NCBI GenBank assembly: GCA_033964015.1
Contig: CM066923.1
Coordinates: 25,618,168-25,682,167, forward strand
Length of the DNA: 64,000 nt
DNA from: Scolanthus callimorphus
Lineage: Eukaryota; Cnidaria; Anthozoa; Actiniaria; Edwardsiidae
Reading direction: 5' to 3'
Shown in pieces: positions 62,100 through 64,000 of the stretch (positions are counted from its first letter, which is position 1; each line of letters opens with the position of its first letter). The position numbers were made by a program, and so were the translations under genes. A model generated the notes under the pieces. That model was not told where the DNA came from. It did not search any database and saw only the letters and a list, made by a program, of their open reading frames with translations.

Positions 62100-63640
62100 C
62101 CAGTGATCTACATTAACATACCAGAATCCTACATTATACTATACTAGCTGATGCCCGTGAAAAATTCACGGAGTGTAGAGGGAAAACTTATTTACTTAAA
62201 GTGTTCTCTGTTTAAAAAAAAAACGGGGAAAAAATCACAATGGCCATATGGATACGGGGAGGGGTTCATGATTTCCCCCTTCCATAAACTGCTGGATTTA
62301 CATTACTAATAACCTCCCATCAGCATAAGTACCCCGCCCCACCATAAAAGGATTTTTTTGCACTGGTCTCCCTGACTTTGGTGCGATAAAAACAAGCGTG
62401 TGTCCGTCTCTCAAATCGGTCAAAGAACCCGTGAAAATCGAAAGCGCAATTTGACTTCGGAATTGATTGTATGTTTATCATATCTCAGTGAGGGAAGAGA
62501 AGAAACAGGTCAAGTAAAAATGTTCTAAGGAAAAATATTTTTTTAGTTATCTTATTTATATTTTTTCGGCTTATCCCTCGCTTAAAAAATAGATTGAATT
62601 AGAACTTAGCCCACAGTGAATCTTTTCCAACAAAACATGCTCACTGGAGGGATTTCCCCCTTCTCTTCGGGTTGTGTCTTTCGTTTTGCGATAGAGCCGT
62701 CAGGTTTTATACTTAAAGAATATTATTCATGACTTTATCACAGACTTTGTTTTGTAAATGTGTAATTTCGACTTAGCATGACTTAGCACGTGCTCGAGGG
62801 AAGCAAGGTAGTGTGTACGTTTGTTGAAACTTGAATGAAAATTTTTCTCAGTTTAAAAATCTTTCAAGCTAGAGTTATCTCTGCACATTCCTGTATGTAA
62901 TTTGTAAGAGAACCATGTAGGTTCAATGCCTTTGGTGCTTTCGGCTGCGCGAATGGAGTTCTTTTTTAGTTTCTGTGGGAGATTTTCAACATGGCGGCGA
63001 TGGCGGCTTTGTCGCTCGCTTAAGAAATCGCTTCAATTAGAACTTAGCCCGAGGTGAATCTTTTCCACACAAAAACACGCCTATGGTCCAGATTTCCACC
63101 TTCCCTTCGGGTTTGCGAACTGCTTTTGGCGGCACAGCTTCAGGGCTGAGCGGAGCTTGTGTCGACACGATTTTCCTTACGGTATTAATATAGATTAGTA
63201 TAAAGAAAAGGACTTGAAACATCCATTATATATGCATTCTTACATAAGATTTTTCCAAGTTTGAAAACTGTTCAGCTGAACAGAAATCACTGAAAAATGT
63301 CATTTCGTAACTCAATTGCATCTGCTCGAAAACACATGAAAATACTCCAAATTTGTGCTCATCTAGCAATTGTAGAGGTTATTTAACAAACTTAGATGAT
63401 TATTTTACTCGTTTCGTTTGAATTTGACTACATTTCAGCAACTTAAACTTGCCTCAAAATCATGACACTGCCGGCCCCTTTAACGCGTTCCTTACTAGTA
63501 AAATCGACAACCAAGTAATGGCGGCCACCAAAAGTGAAAATCATGAACTAAAATTCTGTATTTCGATCCTCTAACAGCTAAGAAACGTTTCTAAACTATA
63601 TAGGAGGACATTATCAGAGAGAAAAGCATTCAAATTTCGT
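62100..63640. other. Repeat-rich intron/intergenic stretch
   Basis: A 95-base block occurs twice (about 62595-62690 and 63030-63125; 'attagaacttagccc', 'gtgaatcttttccaa/c', 'cttcgggtt'). 'tagctgatgcccgtgaaaaa' at 62148 looks like the start of an unclassified interspersed repeat ending near 63200. No gene seen. Confidence 0.5.
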
Positions 63641-63667
63641 GCTAGTAACACTTTAAAGAGTACTCAC

Positions 63668-63969
63668 CTCTACTGCAATCGTTCCCTCTGTGGCTGGCGT
63701 CACAGAAACACTTCTTTTCCTTATAGGAGAACCAAATCATAATTACACTTGCCGTGACCACTACACAAATCCTGAGGCACGCACAGACTACAGTCCAGCG
63801 GTCTGCGTGTCCATCCGTGTGCGCAAGAGCATGTGGCATTAAAGTCGCACGAACCGTGCCACTGCATCGTACGTTGGCGTTACACACGTCACACTTGGAG
63901 GCTTGGTAGTACGACAAACAGTCACAGGAGCCGTCACGCAAGCATTGACCGTGACCGGAACATAGAACC
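63668..63969 (-). pseudogene. Gene B EGF-like exon near the window edge (frame-broken)
   Basis: Acceptor CCCTCAG, donor AGAG|GTGAGT. Encodes EGF-like pieces LCSGHGQCLRDGSCDC, then in other frames HGSCDFNATCSCAHGW, DLCSGHGKCNYD and KCFCDASHRGNDCSRG. At least two one-base frame changes. Further 5' exons lie outside the window. Confidence 0.65.
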
Positions 63970-64000
63970 CTGAGGGAGAAAGAAGACGATCAAAGGTTAC

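Overview
The window is nuclear DNA of an animal, most likely a cnidarian (stony coral or sea anemone). This rests on GT-AG intron/exon structure, SRCR and calcium-binding EGF exons, abundant palindromic MITE-like repeats, a Polinton/Maverick, a DIRS-type retrotransposon and a non-LTR fragment. No rRNA, tRNA or CRISPR array was seen. The species call is inference from repeat and gene style. Layout: (1) 1-14.5 kb holds two copies of a duplicated segment carrying a small secreted-protein gene. The right copy (11339-13789) is intact: TATA box, 5' UTR exon, signal-peptide exon, one large exon and a poly(A) signal. The left copy is broken by a 3.86 kb DNA transposon (2325-6181, TAA target duplication) and by a one-base frameshift. 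(2) 14776-30573 is a complete-looking Polinton with ~337 bp terminal inverted repeats and a CCATA target duplication. It has a protein-primed DNA polymerase B, a DD35E integrase, a packaging ATPase, major and minor capsid proteins, several small membrane or structural proteins and two unusual cargo genes: a C5-cytosine DNA methyltransferase and an HNH-type nuclease that share the same Cys/His zinc repeats. The methyltransferase and polymerase both begin inside the TIRs, so they share a promoter and an N-terminal domain. Most element genes are preceded by a TTTAAA box, and five also have a perfect small hairpin at the start codon. Two genes, including the major capsid gene, carry one-base frame breaks.

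(3) 31.4-36.6 kb is a minus-strand gene (gene A) with SRCR and EGF exons, whose exon phases all fit. Its introns hold a CR1/L2-like fragment and CGGT-rich minisatellites. (4) 39224-43968 is a DIRS-like retrotransposon: gag, frameshifted RT/RNase H, intact tyrosine recombinase, and the inverted repeats plus internal complementary region typical of that order. (5) 44-54.3 kb is a tandem segmental duplication; each unit carries a copy of the last two exons of the EGF gene. (6) 58.5-64 kb holds the matching EGF exons of a second paralogue (gene B), with intact splice phases but many single-base frame breaks. It is either a decaying pseudogene or poorly polished assembly.

How it works together: the Polinton is a self-synthesising virus-like element encoding its own replication, integration and capsid functions. 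The methyltransferase and HNH pair looks like a restriction-modification-type module, which is the most novel candidate system here. The EGF locus shows repeated duplication of its 3'-terminal exons, which could supply alternative C-termini.
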